Shown: piece after piece, positions 20,527 through 31,134 of the stretch
Layout of the letters: every line of letters begins with the position of its first letter
How positions within the stretch are numbered: position 1 is the stretch's first letter
Position numbers and translations under genes: made by a program
Origin: Kaistia dalseonensis
GTDB lineage: Bacteria; Pseudomonadota; Alphaproteobacteria; Rhizobiales; Kaistiaceae
Direction of reading: 5' to 3'
Length of the DNA: 64,000 bases
NCBI RefSeq assembly: GCF_030814715.1
Contig: NZ_JAUSVO010000001.1
Span: 806,001-870,000, forward strand
The notes under the pieces: generated by a model
What the model was told of the DNA's origin: nothing
Database searches by the model: none
Seen by the model: only the letters and a program-made list of their open reading frames with translations

Positions 20527-21819
20527 CTATTCGTCGCGCTTTTCGACCAGAACCTTGTCGATACGGCGCCCGTCGAGATCGACCACCTCGAAGCACCAGC
20601 CCTCATGCGTGAAATGCTCGCCCGGCTTCGGGATATGGCCGAGATTGTGCAGCATGAAGCCGGCGATGGTCGCGAAATCCTCGTCCTTGGCGAGCCCCTT
20701 CAGGCCGAGCGTCCGCTCGACGACGTCGATCGTCGCGCTGCCGTCGATCAGCCATGAGCCGTCGTCGCGCTGGATGGCGTCGGGCTCCTCGTCGCCCGCG
20801 CGCTCCGGCATGTCGCCGGCGATCGCGGTGAGGATGTCCATCGGCGTCGCGACGCCCTGGAACGAACCATACTCGTCGAGGACGACCGCCATATGGACGT
20901 TCGAGCTCTTGAAGCGGTCGAGCAGCTTCAGGATCGGCATGCGCTCGTCGACATAGAGCGGCTCGCGCAGCACGGTCGAGAGGTCGATCTCCTGGCCCTT
21001 ATGGATCTGCGACAGCAGGTCCTTGGCGTGGACGATGCCGAGCACCGCGTCGATCTCGCCCTTGCTGACGGGAAAGCGCGTATGGCCCGAGGCGAGGATC
21101 GTCGCCGCGACATCGGCTGGCGGGTCGTCGGCATCGAGCCAGACGACGTCGGGCCGCGCCACCATGATCGTACGGACGGAGCGGTCGGCGACACGGATGA
21201 CGCCTTCGATCATGTCGCGCTCGGCCTGATGGAACACGCCGGATTCGGTGCCTTCGGCGATCAGCGACTTGACCTCTTCCTCGGTCACGCCGCGATCATC
21301 GTTCTTGCTCTTGCCGAGCAGGCGCAGGATCGTATCGGTTGACAGGCGCAGGAACCAGACGATCGGCAGCGCGACCCGCGCGATGATGCCGACCGGGCCC
21401 GCGACAAGGCAGGCGACCCGCTCGGGATTGGTGAGCGCGAGGCGCTTCGGCACGAGCTCGCCGCAGATCAGCGAGAAATAGGCGAGGCCGAACACCACCG
21501 TCACGGTGGCGATCGACGATGCGTTGCGTGCGAGCTGGGGAAACGCTTCGGTGAGGAACGCGGTCAGCGGCGTGGCGAGCTCGGCCTCGCCATAGGCGCC
21601 CGAGAGGATCGCCACCAGCGTGATGCCGATCTGCACGGCCGAGAGGAAGCCTGTCGGGTCCTCGGCGAGCCGCAGCGCGCCCGCGGCGCCGCGTATGCCC
21701 TCGTTCGCCATCGATTGCAGGCGAGCGGGGCGCGATGAAACAACAGCGATCTCCGACAACGCAAAGAATGCATTGCAGGCGATCAGCACGGCGATAATCA
21801 GGATGTCTCCCCAGGGCAT
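20527..21819 (-). CDS. CNNM/CBS domain transporter-like protein (CorC/TlyC type)
   Basis: A 430-residue membrane protein of the hemolysin-C-like family, now associated with Mg2+ or Co2+ efflux. It has an N-terminal CNNM (DUF21) membrane domain with about four hydrophobic helices (about 1-190), including AYFSLICGELVPKRLALTNPE. Two CBS domains follow (about 215-335; RTIMVARPDVVWLD and AVVLDEYGSFQGVATP). A C-terminal CorC_HlyC domain spans about 350-425 and contains WLIDGSATID. The old name hemolysin is not supported by function. It is convergent with the M24 gene. Confidence 0.9.
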   Translation of the reverse strand: MPWGDILIIAVLIACNAFFALSEIAVVSSRPARLQSMANEGIRGAAGALRLAEDPTGFLSAVQIGITLVAILSGAYGEAELATPLTAFLTEAFPQLARNASSIATVTVVFGLAYFSLICGELVPKRLALTNPERVACLVAGPVGIIARVALPIVWFLRLSTDTILRLLGKSKNDDRGVTEEEVKSLIAEGTESGVFHQAERDMIEGVIRVADRSVRTIMVARPDVVWLDADDPPADVAATILASGHTRFPVSKGEIDAVLGIVHAKDLLSQIHKGQEIDLSTVLREPLYVDERMPILKLLDRFKSSNVHMAVVLDEYGSFQGVATPMDILTAIAGDMPERAGDEEPDAIQRDDGSWLIDGSATIDVVERTLGLKGLAKDEDFATIAGFMLHNLGHIPKPGEHFTHEGWCFEVVDLDGRRIDKVLVEKRDE

Positions 21820-22093
21820 GATGGTCCTAACGGGCCGCCCTGCCGGGACAATAAGGTTCGTCGGAGGACTGGGGATCGGCCGCGGGCGAGGGCGCTCGCT
21901 CGGGCTCCGGTCCGGCTATGGCATTGGTACAATGTGTTGTCATGGCGTGTAATGATAACCAAGGCTGGCGTTTCTTGCCAGCATAGATCGGCATGCACGA
22001 CGCTAATGCGAAATGAGGTGGGGACTTTCGGCGATGCGGGCTTGCCGCAGCGCCCTTGCGGCCTACCATCGGCGCGATCTTCAGGAGGGCAGC

Positions 22094-23140
22094 ATGGCGT
22101 CGGAACCGGAAATCCTGTTCGACCGGAAAGGTCGGGCCGGGCTCGTCACGCTCAATCGCCCCAAGGCGCTCAATGCGCTGTCCTATGACATGGTCATGCT
22201 CATGGCCGAGCATCTCGCCATCTGGCGCGACGACCCCGCGATCGGCGTGGTGGTGGTGCGCGGTGCAGGGCGCGCCTTCTGCGCCGGCGGCGATGTCCGC
22301 GCCGCCTATGAGGCTGGTCGCGCCGGCCCGTCGCCGGCCGCCTTCTTCCGCGACGAGTATCGCCTGAACGCGGCAATCAAGCATTTTCCCAAGCCCTATG
22401 TCGCGCTCGTCGACGGTTTCGTCATGGGGGGCGGTGTCGGTATTTCGGCGCACGGTTCCCACCGCGTCTTTGCCGAGAATGCCGTATTCTCGATGCCGGA
22501 GACCGGCATCGGCTTCTTTCCCGATGTCGGATCGAGCTATTTGTTGGCGCGCATGCCGGGGGAGAGCGGCCTCTATGCGGCGCTCGCCGCAGCCCGGCTC
22601 GGCCGAGGCGATTGTCTCCATGCCGGCATCGCCACCCATGCGGCGCCGGCGGCGAACTTTGATGCGATCGTCGACGCGCTGGCGGAGGGCGACGATGCCG
22701 ATCGCGCGCTCGCGCCATTCCTGCACGGCCCGGTCGCTCCCGAGACGCTGCGCGAGCTCAACGATCCGATCGCCGCGATCTTCGGCACGGGAACGGTCGA
22801 GACCATCCTCTCGCGGCTCGACGAGGCCGAAGGGCCGCACGCGCCCTGGGCCGAGCGGACCGCGGCCGATATCCGCGCCAAATCTCCGACCAGCCTCGTC
22901 ATTGCGCTGAAGCAGATCCGGGCCGCACGCACGCTCGACTTTGACGATTGCATCCGTCTCGACTATCGCATCGCCAGCCAGATTCTCGACGGCCATGATT
23001 TCTATGAAGGCGTCCGCGCTGCCCTGGTCGACAAGGACAAGGCGCCGCGCTGGCGGCCGGATACGCTTTCGGCGGTCGACCCACGCGTGATCGAAGCTCA
23101 TTTCGGCGTGCCCTCGGACGGAGATTTTACCCTGCCATGA
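22094..23140 (+). CDS. 3-hydroxyisobutyryl-CoA hydrolase-like enoyl-CoA hydratase family protein
   Basis: The 348-residue length and motifs fit 3-hydroxyisobutyryl-CoA hydrolase of valine degradation rather than a plain enoyl-CoA hydratase. The crotonase oxyanion blocks are RAFCAGGDVRA near residue 62 and GFVMGGGVGISAHGSHR near 108. The HIBCH block FSMPETGIGFFPDVGSSYLL contains the catalytic Glu and Asp. The extended C-terminal part has the SLVIALKQIRAARTLDFDDC block. AGGAGGG lies five bases before the ATG at 22094, fixing the start. The stop overlaps the next gene as ATGA. Confidence 0.9.
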   Translation: MASEPEILFDRKGRAGLVTLNRPKALNALSYDMVMLMAEHLAIWRDDPAIGVVVVRGAGRAFCAGGDVRAAYEAGRAGPSPAAFFRDEYRLNAAIKHFPKPYVALVDGFVMGGGVGISAHGSHRVFAENAVFSMPETGIGFFPDVGSSYLLARMPGESGLYAALAAARLGRGDCLHAGIATHAAPAANFDAIVDALAEGDDADRALAPFLHGPVAPETLRELNDPIAAIFGTGTVETILSRLDEAEGPHAPWAERTAADIRAKSPTSLVIALKQIRAARTLDFDDCIRLDYRIASQILDGHDFYEGVRAALVDKDKAPRWRPDTLSAVDPRVIEAHFGVPSDGDFTLP

Positions 23141-23559
23141 TCGACAGCGAGGTCACCCAGCTTCCGAGCGAGCCGGACAACCCCTATGCGCTCGCCCTGA
23201 CCATCTATCTGCGCGGCATCGCGCTGGTGCTGATCGTTCTCGGCCTCAGGCACTGGCTCTTCATCGTCGGCGTCTTCGAGGAGGACGGCTGGAACCTGCA
23301 GACGATGAACAGCGCCTGGCGCTTCGTCACCATCCATCTGGGTGTCATAGATCTCGTGGCTGCAGTTGGCCTCTGGATGCGCGTCAGCTGGGGCAATGTA
23401 CTTTGGATATATGTGACGATATTTGAACTCGCCATGCATACCGTTTTTGCCGAGCGTTTCGGCTTCTACCCGATCCTTGTCGGGTTTCAGACGATCTCGC
23501 TCTGTGTCTTCGTCGCGCTGCTCGTCATGGAGAAACGTTTCGACGCCAACCCACGCTGA
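23137..23559 (+). CDS. DUF6163 family membrane protein
   Basis: Encodes 140 residues with four hydrophobic helices (about 26-46, 62-84, 88-106 and 110-132) and short polar ends, so it is an inner-membrane protein. Its features match the DUF6163 family of alphaproteobacteria, whose function is unknown. The start codon overlaps the stop of the hydrolase gene by four bases (ATGA), so translation is coupled. That coupling is the only clue to a role. Confidence 0.8.
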   Translation: MIDSEVTQLPSEPDNPYALALTIYLRGIALVLIVLGLRHWLFIVGVFEEDGWNLQTMNSAWRFVTIHLGVIDLVAAVGLWMRVSWGNVLWIYVTIFELAMHTVFAERFGFYPILVGFQTISLCVFVALLVMEKRFDANPR

Positions 23560-23749
23560 GGGCGTTGGTTTGCGATTTGCTGTGCGCGGCGGATAGCAAG
23601 TTTTTAACGATAAGAATCGTTTCGAATTCGGAAAGCGCAGGTAAGCCTACGTTAAGCGTGCTGTTTAAGGCGATCTTCAAATCGGCTCTCTAAGGTGCGT
23701 TCTCATCAGGCGGGAAGAATACCCGCGGCGTAACAGAGAGGCTTACAAG

Positions 23750-24262
23750 ATGATCAACGCGAAGCGGGCAGTGGAATCGCTCAATCAACCGCAGACGGCG
23801 CCAGAACTGAAGCCGCTCTACATGGAAGCGCTGACGTTGGTGGAGCGCCTTCATCGCCGTCTGCTGGATGTGATCAAGGACGAGTTCGACCGCGCTGGTC
23901 GTTCCGACGTGAACAGCGTGCAGGCGCTGCTCCTGTTCAACATTGGCGACGCCGAATTGACGGCGGGCGAGCTTCGCACCCGCGGCTATTATCTTGGCTC
24001 GAACGTCTCGTACAATCTGAAGAAGCTGGTCGAGATGGGCTACATCCATCACCAGCGCTCCCGCATGGACCGCCGCTCGGTGCGCGTCAGCCTGACGCCG
24101 AAGGGCCAGGAAATCGCCGACGTCGTCGGCAATCTCTACGAACGGCACATCAAGTCGATCCAGCAGGTCGGCGGCATCCAGATCGACGACTTCCAGCTCC
24201 TCAACAAATCCCTCCAGCGCCTCGAACGCTTCTGGACCGACCAGATCCTCTATCGGCTCTGA
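23750..24262 (+). CDS. ldtR: MarR-family transcriptional regulator LdtR
   Basis: A 170-residue winged-helix dimer of the MarR family. Conserved elements are the N-terminal LYMEALTLVERLHRRLLDVIKDEF helix, the recognition region ELRTRGYYLGSNVSYNLKKLVEMGY, and the wing MDRRSVRVSLTPKG. This pattern is that of LdtR, which in Liberibacter and Rhizobiales controls L,D-transpeptidase genes and stress tolerance. An L,D-transpeptidase gene lies at 61.1 kb in this window but is not linked. A 190-base upstream region carries AT-rich sequence and may hold its own operator. The ribosome binding site is weak (AGAGAGGC). Confidence 0.88.
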   Translation: MINAKRAVESLNQPQTAPELKPLYMEALTLVERLHRRLLDVIKDEFDRAGRSDVNSVQALLLFNIGDAELTAGELRTRGYYLGSNVSYNLKKLVEMGYIHHQRSRMDRRSVRVSLTPKGQEIADVVGNLYERHIKSIQQVGGIQIDDFQLLNKSLQRLERFWTDQILYRL

Positions 24263-24275
24263 GACTGACGCTATA

Positions 24276-24312
24276 ACGCATCTCTCACGCCAGCCTGGCG
24301 GGAGAGATGCGT
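24276..24312 (+). terminator. Stem-loop downstream of ldtR
   Basis: An 11-base perfect stem (24276-24286 with 24302-24312) encloses a second small stem, just after the ldtR stop. No uninterrupted T-run follows, so termination strength is uncertain. Confidence 0.55.
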
Positions 24313-24532
24313 CAGAATATCCGGGCGAGGCGGCCTGGACCGCTTTGGCGCCTGCCAATCGGATTCGCGGGCTCGTCGATTCGACGTTCGATTGCGCGGA
24401 ATAACAGCGCGTCAGACAAACACAGCCGCCGAAACAAACGGGCTCAGGCCGCCTCTATCTGAGCGATTGCCGGATTCCCGCTGCAGCCGACTGACCGGCT
24501 CAGAACGAGCAGTATCTGGTTTTTGAAGAGAG

Positions 24533-24606
24533 TGGCTGGGGAACCTGGATTCGAACCAAGACTAGCGGAGTCAGAGTCCGCTGTTCTACCATTAAACTAT
24601 TCCCCA
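24533..24606 (-). tRNA. tRNA-Gln (CUG anticodon)
   Basis: The reverse strand folds into a full cloverleaf of 74 nt. The acceptor stem TGGGGAA pairs with TTCCCCA. The anticodon stem GCGGA/TCCGC encloses loop CTCTGAC, giving anticodon CTG, and the T-loop is TTCGAAT. Discriminator G and an encoded CCA end follow. Discriminator G73 is right for glutamine. In alphaproteobacteria this tRNA is usually first charged with Glu and amidated by GatCAB. Confidence 0.95.
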
Positions 24607-25174
24607 AGAAAATCAGCGCCTTAGCGTGTGATTTCCGAGACGGTGTCGCTCCGTGAAGCAGCGTTCCGTGGGCGTTCTCCTATCGCAGCCAATCGGGCGC
24701 GTCAACAGCCCCTGTGGATGAGTTGGGGGAGAGCGGCCTGCAAGATCGGAATGGGCGGAATTGAGATGCGCTCGATCGCTGCCCGCGATCCGGTGAGAGA
24801 CACGGAACGGACCCGTCTGCCCTGGTCGCATTCCTGCAAGCTGCGGGTTCTGCCCACAGCAGCATTGGCCGTCGAGCAGTTCAGGGTCTGTCATGCCGCC
24901 GTGTGAGCAATGGTGTCGATGCTGACCTCTTGCCCTGGGCATCAACAACAAGGGCGTCGCGGCATCCACGGCGTCTTTGACTGCATCGTGATGCGCAAGA
25001 CTATCCACTCCTGATCTCCTGCATGAATTCCGCGAGTCGAAGCGACCCGGCGTGAAGGCCAGCCATTTGAGTCTATTGCGGCATGTCGGGCTGGAACAAT
25101 GCTTAACCGTTGGGCCTTACTTTGCGCGCGTGCGGGGGCGATCGGGCCGCTGTTGCATTTGGCGATGAGGCGCG
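24607..25174. other. Intergenic stretch with no supported gene
   Basis: These 568 bases lie between tRNA-Gln and the diguanylate cyclase gene. Reading frames in the region, such as 24613-25008 on the minus strand, are rich in Arg, His and Cys and show no ribosome binding site or domain. The sequence could include a decayed gene. I see no repeat, tRNA fragment or clear terminator. The right end should carry the promoter of the cyclase gene. Confidence 0.5.
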
Positions 25175-26227
25175 ATGCGGGCGAGGTTGGCTGTGCGACG
25201 AAAACGGATCATCCGGCTCTTCATCGCCGGCGGCGTTCTGGTCTTTTCAGCGCTCTGGTGGGCTGAAAGCGCCGCGGGCATCATCCTGCCCTTCGATAGC
25301 CATGCCTATCCCGTGGTGATCGGCTTCCTCGCGGCGAGCCTCGCCATCATGCTGGCCCTGCCGCAGTTCGAAGCCGCCCTCGAACTCGCCTGCTTCCTCG
25401 GCGTTGCGATCTACATGCTGCTGCTCATCGCCGTGATCGGCTTCGGCGGCGGCGCCGGGAACATCTATACGGTTGCCAACACTCTGCTCTGGATGCCGGT
25501 CATCTATGTCGCGGCCTTCGTGTTCTTTCCCCGCCGGCGCGCCATCATCGCGACATGGGGCACATTCGCGATCTCACTGATCGTCCTCGGCGGCGCGTTC
25601 CTGGTTCACAGCAAAGGCGTCGCGAGCGTCGGAGTCCAGTTGCTGCTGGCCAATGCTGTGGGCTGCCACATGCTCGTGCTGCTCTGCCTTTCGCTGGTGA
25701 CGGCGCTGCGGCAGGAATTCGAGCGCGTTGCGAGCCATGCGCGGCTGATGGAGGATGCCGCCAATACCGACCCGTTGACCGGCATCGCCAACCGTCGCGG
25801 GCTGGAACAATGGCTCGCTTCGGAATCGGCAGTCCCGAGCGAGCGCGCCTCGCTGATTCTCTTCGACATCGATCATTTCAAGTCGATCAACGACCGCTTC
25901 GGCCATCTCGTCGGCGACGAGGTGCTGTTCTCCACCGCCCAGTTGATCAAGAGCCAGCTGCATGGCGGCGACATTGTCGGGCGCTGGGGCGGCGAGGAGT
26001 TCCTCGTCATCATGCCGGGCGGCTCCTTGCCGAGCGCCGCGGCCCTGGCGGATCGCGTCCGCCAGATCGTCAGCGCCTCGTCACACCCCGTGGCTGGCAT
26101 GGTGACGCTCAGCGCGGGCATCGCCGTTTGGCAGGACGACTTACCGATCGTCGAGGCGTTCCGCGCCGCCGACACTGCGCTTGCCTCCGCCAAGCGGAAT
26201 GGGCGCGATCGCGTCATCATCCACTGA
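25175..26227 (+). CDS. Membrane-bound diguanylate cyclase (GGDEF)
   Basis: A 350-residue protein with about five or six hydrophobic helices (about 14-175) followed by a GGDEF domain (about 185-345). The active site is GGEEF near residue 272 (preceded by RW). The substrate block is FDIDHFKSINDRFGHLVGDE, and NTDPLTGIANRR lies at the domain start. These residues predict active synthesis of cyclic di-GMP from GTP. The product-inhibition I-site (RxxD, five residues before GGDEF) reads HGGD, so classic feedback inhibition may be lost. The start has only a weak purine-rich upstream region. There is no partner gene beside it. Confidence 0.9.
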   Translation: MRARLAVRRKRIIRLFIAGGVLVFSALWWAESAAGIILPFDSHAYPVVIGFLAASLAIMLALPQFEAALELACFLGVAIYMLLLIAVIGFGGGAGNIYTVANTLLWMPVIYVAAFVFFPRRRAIIATWGTFAISLIVLGGAFLVHSKGVASVGVQLLLANAVGCHMLVLLCLSLVTALRQEFERVASHARLMEDAANTDPLTGIANRRGLEQWLASESAVPSERASLILFDIDHFKSINDRFGHLVGDEVLFSTAQLIKSQLHGGDIVGRWGGEEFLVIMPGGSLPSAAALADRVRQIVSASSHPVAGMVTLSAGIAVWQDDLPIVEAFRAADTALASAKRNGRDRVIIH

Positions 26228-26243
26228 AGCCAAACGAGACGGA

Positions 26244-29171
<2,928 letters not shown>

Positions 29172-29322
29172 GAATCGTATTTCCATTGGAAGAAGCGGCG
29201 GCGCGAGCGCCAACGCTCACATTTAAGCGATCAGGCCGCCGAGACAAGAAGGGGAGCCGGCCGGCGGCGAAAGCGTCGCGATTCTGCTGACGTGATCTTG
29301 CCATTTCAGGCCGGATTGTCTA

Positions 29323-29337
29323 GAACAAAAAGAGAAC
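29323..29337. promoter_or_regulatory. LexA box between uvrA and ssb
   Basis: GAAC at 29323-29326 and GAAC at 29334-29337 are separated by exactly seven bases. This is the direct-repeat SOS box of alphaproteobacteria (GAAC-N7-GAAC, or GTTC-N7-GTTC on the other strand). Its place between the divergent uvrA and ssb genes, both common SOS targets, supports function. Confidence 0.88.
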
Positions 29338-29352
29338 GAGAGCGTTAACGTT

Positions 29353-29361
29353 TGTGGACAA
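29353..29361 (+). promoter_or_regulatory. DnaA-box-like 9-mer before ssb
   Basis: TGTGGACAA is the reverse complement of the DnaA box TTGTCCACA. It lies 72 bases upstream of the ssb start. A near-identical 19-base context recurs at 30741-30759. Binding is not shown. Confidence 0.35.
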
Positions 29362-29433
29362 GGCCGAATGGGTTCAGCGGGCCGTTCGGTTTCGGGCTAA
29401 TTTGGCGTCTTGAAGCGATAGAAGGAAGGCAAC

Positions 29434-29958
29434 ATGGCCGGCAGCGTCAACAAGGTCATTCTGGTCGGCAATCTCGGGCGCGATCCCGAAATCCGGCGCA
29501 TGGGTTCTGGCGACGCCGTCGTCAATCTCAACATCGCGACGTCGGAGAGCTGGCGCGACAAGCAGAGTGGCGAGCGCAAGGAAAAGACCGAGTGGCATCG
29601 CGTGGTGATCTTCAACGAGAACCTCGCCAAGATCGCCGAGCAATATCTGAAGAAGGGCTCGAAGGTTTATGTCGAGGGCCAGCTGCAGACGCGCAAATGG
29701 CAGGACCAGTCGGGCCAGGAGAAGTATACGACCGAGATCGTGCTGCAGCGTTTCCGCGGCGAGCTGACCCTGCTTGACGGTCGCTCGGGTCCCGGCGGTG
29801 ATTCCGAGGAATATGGCCAGGGTGGCGGCAATGATTTCGGCCGCAGCGATTTCGGCCGTTCAAGCCCGCTCGAGGCCCCGCGTGGCGGTGGCCGCCAGCC
29901 GGCCCCGGCGACGACCTCGTCCTACGCCGCCGATCTCGACGACGATATTCCGTTCTAG
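29434..29958 (+). CDS. ssb: Single-stranded DNA-binding protein
   Basis: Tetrameric protein that coats single-stranded DNA in replication, repair and recombination. The 174 residues have an OB fold (about 1-112), with the N-terminal [19 protein letters not shown] and the [21 protein letters not shown] core. A Gly/Ser/Arg-rich flexible linker follows (about 118-160). The acidic tip DLDDDIPF recruits partner proteins. The ribosome binding site GAAGGAAGG sits just before the ATG. The LexA box about 100 bases upstream predicts induction after DNA damage together with the divergent uvrA. Confidence 0.97.
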   Translation: MAGSVNKVILVGNLGRDPEIRRMGSGDAVVNLNIATSESWRDKQSGERKEKTEWHRVVIFNENLAKIAEQYLKKGSKVYVEGQLQTRKWQDQSGQEKYTTEIVLQRFRGELTLLDGRSGPGGDSEEYGQGGGNDFGRSDFGRSSPLEAPRGGGRQPAPATTSSYAADLDDDIPF

Positions 29959-29982
29959 GCCGGCGCTGCGCCGGACGCGGCC

Positions 29983-30486
29983 ATGCCGATTCTTCCCGAC
30001 GTGCTGGCGCCCGGGCTCGCGATCGTGTTCTGCGGGACGGGCGCGGGGGCCTGGTCGGCGAAGGTGGGCGCCTATTATGGCAAGCCCGGCAACAAGTTCT
30101 GGCCGACCCTTCATGCGGTCGGCCTGACGCCGCGCCTGCTGGCGCCGGCGGAATATCCGCTGGTCCTCTCCTTCGGTATCGGGCTCACCGATGTCGCCAA
30201 GGAGCATGTCGGCCAGGACGACGCGATCGACCTGTCGCTGGTCGACGCGGCCGCTCTGCATCGCAAGATCGAGCATTTTGCGCCGGCAGATCTCGCCTTC
30301 ACCAGCAAGAAGGCGGCGAGCCTGGCGCTCGGACGGCCGACCGGCGCGATTCCCTATGGCTTGCAACCGGACCGCATTGGCCGGACGCGCCTCCACGTCC
30401 TGACGTCGCCATCGGGTGCGGCCGGCTCATACTGGTCGATCGAACCCTGGCGGGCGCTCGCGTCTGGGCTGGGCGACCCGATTTAG
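29983..30486 (+). CDS. Mismatch-specific uracil/thymine DNA glycosylase family protein
   Basis: A 167-residue UDG-superfamily protein of the Mug type, removing mismatched uracil, thymine or ethenocytosine. The sequence has PDVLAPGLAIVFCGTGAGAWSA at the N-terminus, PGNKFWPTLHAVGLTPR (residues about 36-52), GIGLTDVAKEHVG, and the C-terminal SPSGAAGSYW loop. Motif A reads CGTGAGA rather than the E. coli GINPG. That makes it a diverged Mug, and its substrate range may differ. It begins 24 bases after ssb and may share the SOS promoter. Confidence 0.82.
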   Translation: MPILPDVLAPGLAIVFCGTGAGAWSAKVGAYYGKPGNKFWPTLHAVGLTPRLLAPAEYPLVLSFGIGLTDVAKEHVGQDDAIDLSLVDAAALHRKIEHFAPADLAFTSKKAASLALGRPTGAIPYGLQPDRIGRTRLHVLTSPSGAAGSYWSIEPWRALASGLGDPI

Positions 30487-30741
30487 GTCAACTTGCGTAT
30501 GAACTACTATTTCATTCGTGGCACAGCGATGTTGAATTGCAGTGAGCGGCCGACGGACGCAACGGGACGATGGGCGGTCAGACTGCATGCCTTGCATCAT
30601 ACTCGGCCTATCGGACATTTGCGCGTAACTTGGAACTTTGCGACGCCTGCCGTCGCAGTGACCTCGGGCTGACTCCGGCACATGATCGCGCTCAGCGAAC
30701 GTCCTCGCCTAGAACGAAGCCGCGACATGATGGTCGGGAGT

Positions 30742-30750
30742 TGTGGACAA
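30742..30750 (+). promoter_or_regulatory. DnaA-box-like 9-mer
   Basis: TGTGGACAA, in a 19-base context (from 30741) that differs at one base from that at 29352. It is one of three such sites in 1.6 kb and lies in gene-free sequence. Function is inferred only. Confidence 0.35.
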
Positions 30751-30862
30751 CGCCGAATGATCGAAGCAGGGTTCTGGCGGATGGGCGATATTGGACTTGC
30801 CCGAGATGGAGACCGCCTCTTGCCGGAGACGGTCTCCCATTAGTCACGGGCTGGCGCGCCCG

Positions 30863-30899
30863 GGCCCTGGCGATCTTCTAAAAGAGGATCGTCAGGGCC
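30863..30899. repeat. Imperfect stem-loop in gene-free region
   Basis: The arms at about 30863-30879 and 30883-30899 pair over the GGCCCTG/CAGGGCC ends and the CGATC/GATCG middle, with two mismatches. No T-run follows on the plus strand. It could be the terminator of a small RNA or a regulatory hairpin. Position gives no more. Confidence 0.5.
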
Positions 30900-30964
30900 A
30901 ACATACCGTCACCAATTGGTGACGCAATGCCATATTGCTGACCTCGACGTGCGTTGTCTCCGCC

Positions 30965-30973
30965 TGTGGACAA
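30965..30973 (+). promoter_or_regulatory. DnaA-box-like 9-mer
   Basis: TGTGGACAA, the third copy in the 29.3-31.0 kb stretch, in the same orientation as the others, 170 bases upstream of the TPR gene start. Function is inferred only. Confidence 0.3.
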
Positions 30974-31134
30974 ATTCGTCTGAGGTTCGGCGTTGCGAGT
31001 TCGAATTCTCCGGGGTGGCAGTGCGCGTTGATCTAGCCGCCCCGACTAGATAAGACGCGGTTGCAGGCGGAACTGTGTGGGATGCTGTCCTACACCCTGG
31101 CCGTCATGCGGCCGGTGAGGGAGCGAGCAGCATC

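Larger units (their letters stand above)
30487..31134. other. 648-base gene-free region with DnaA-box-like sites and a stem-loop
   Basis: No reading frame here looks like a protein. The stretch holds two TGTGGACAA 9-mers (30742-30750 and 30965-30973) and an imperfect inverted repeat at 30863-30899 (GGCCCTG arms). A GTTCGAATT at about 31009 looks like a tRNA T-loop but does not fold as one. The region could hold a small RNA. The right end must carry the promoter of the TPR gene. Confidence 0.5.

Noticed and set aside
23652-23668. TTAA...TTAA pair resembling a CtrA site before ldtR
   Set aside because: The spacing is nine bases rather than the seven needed for a CtrA box.
24613-25008. 131-residue minus-strand frame downstream of tRNA-Gln
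   Set aside because: Composition (many Arg, His, Cys) and the absence of a ribosome binding site or domain make it unlike a protein.
30570-30881. 103-residue plus-strand frame in the gene-free region
   Set aside because: No ribosome binding site, no motif, and the composition is basic and cysteine-rich.
31006-31022. T-loop-like GTTCGAATT suggesting a tRNA remnant
   Set aside because: Neighbouring bases do not form the T-stem or an acceptor stem, so no tRNA or att site can be supported.
30487-31134. Possible chromosome origin because of DnaA-like boxes
   Set aside because: Only two or three boxes are present and no AT-rich unwinding region or hemE/dnaA-type neighbours are seen. An origin cannot be supported.
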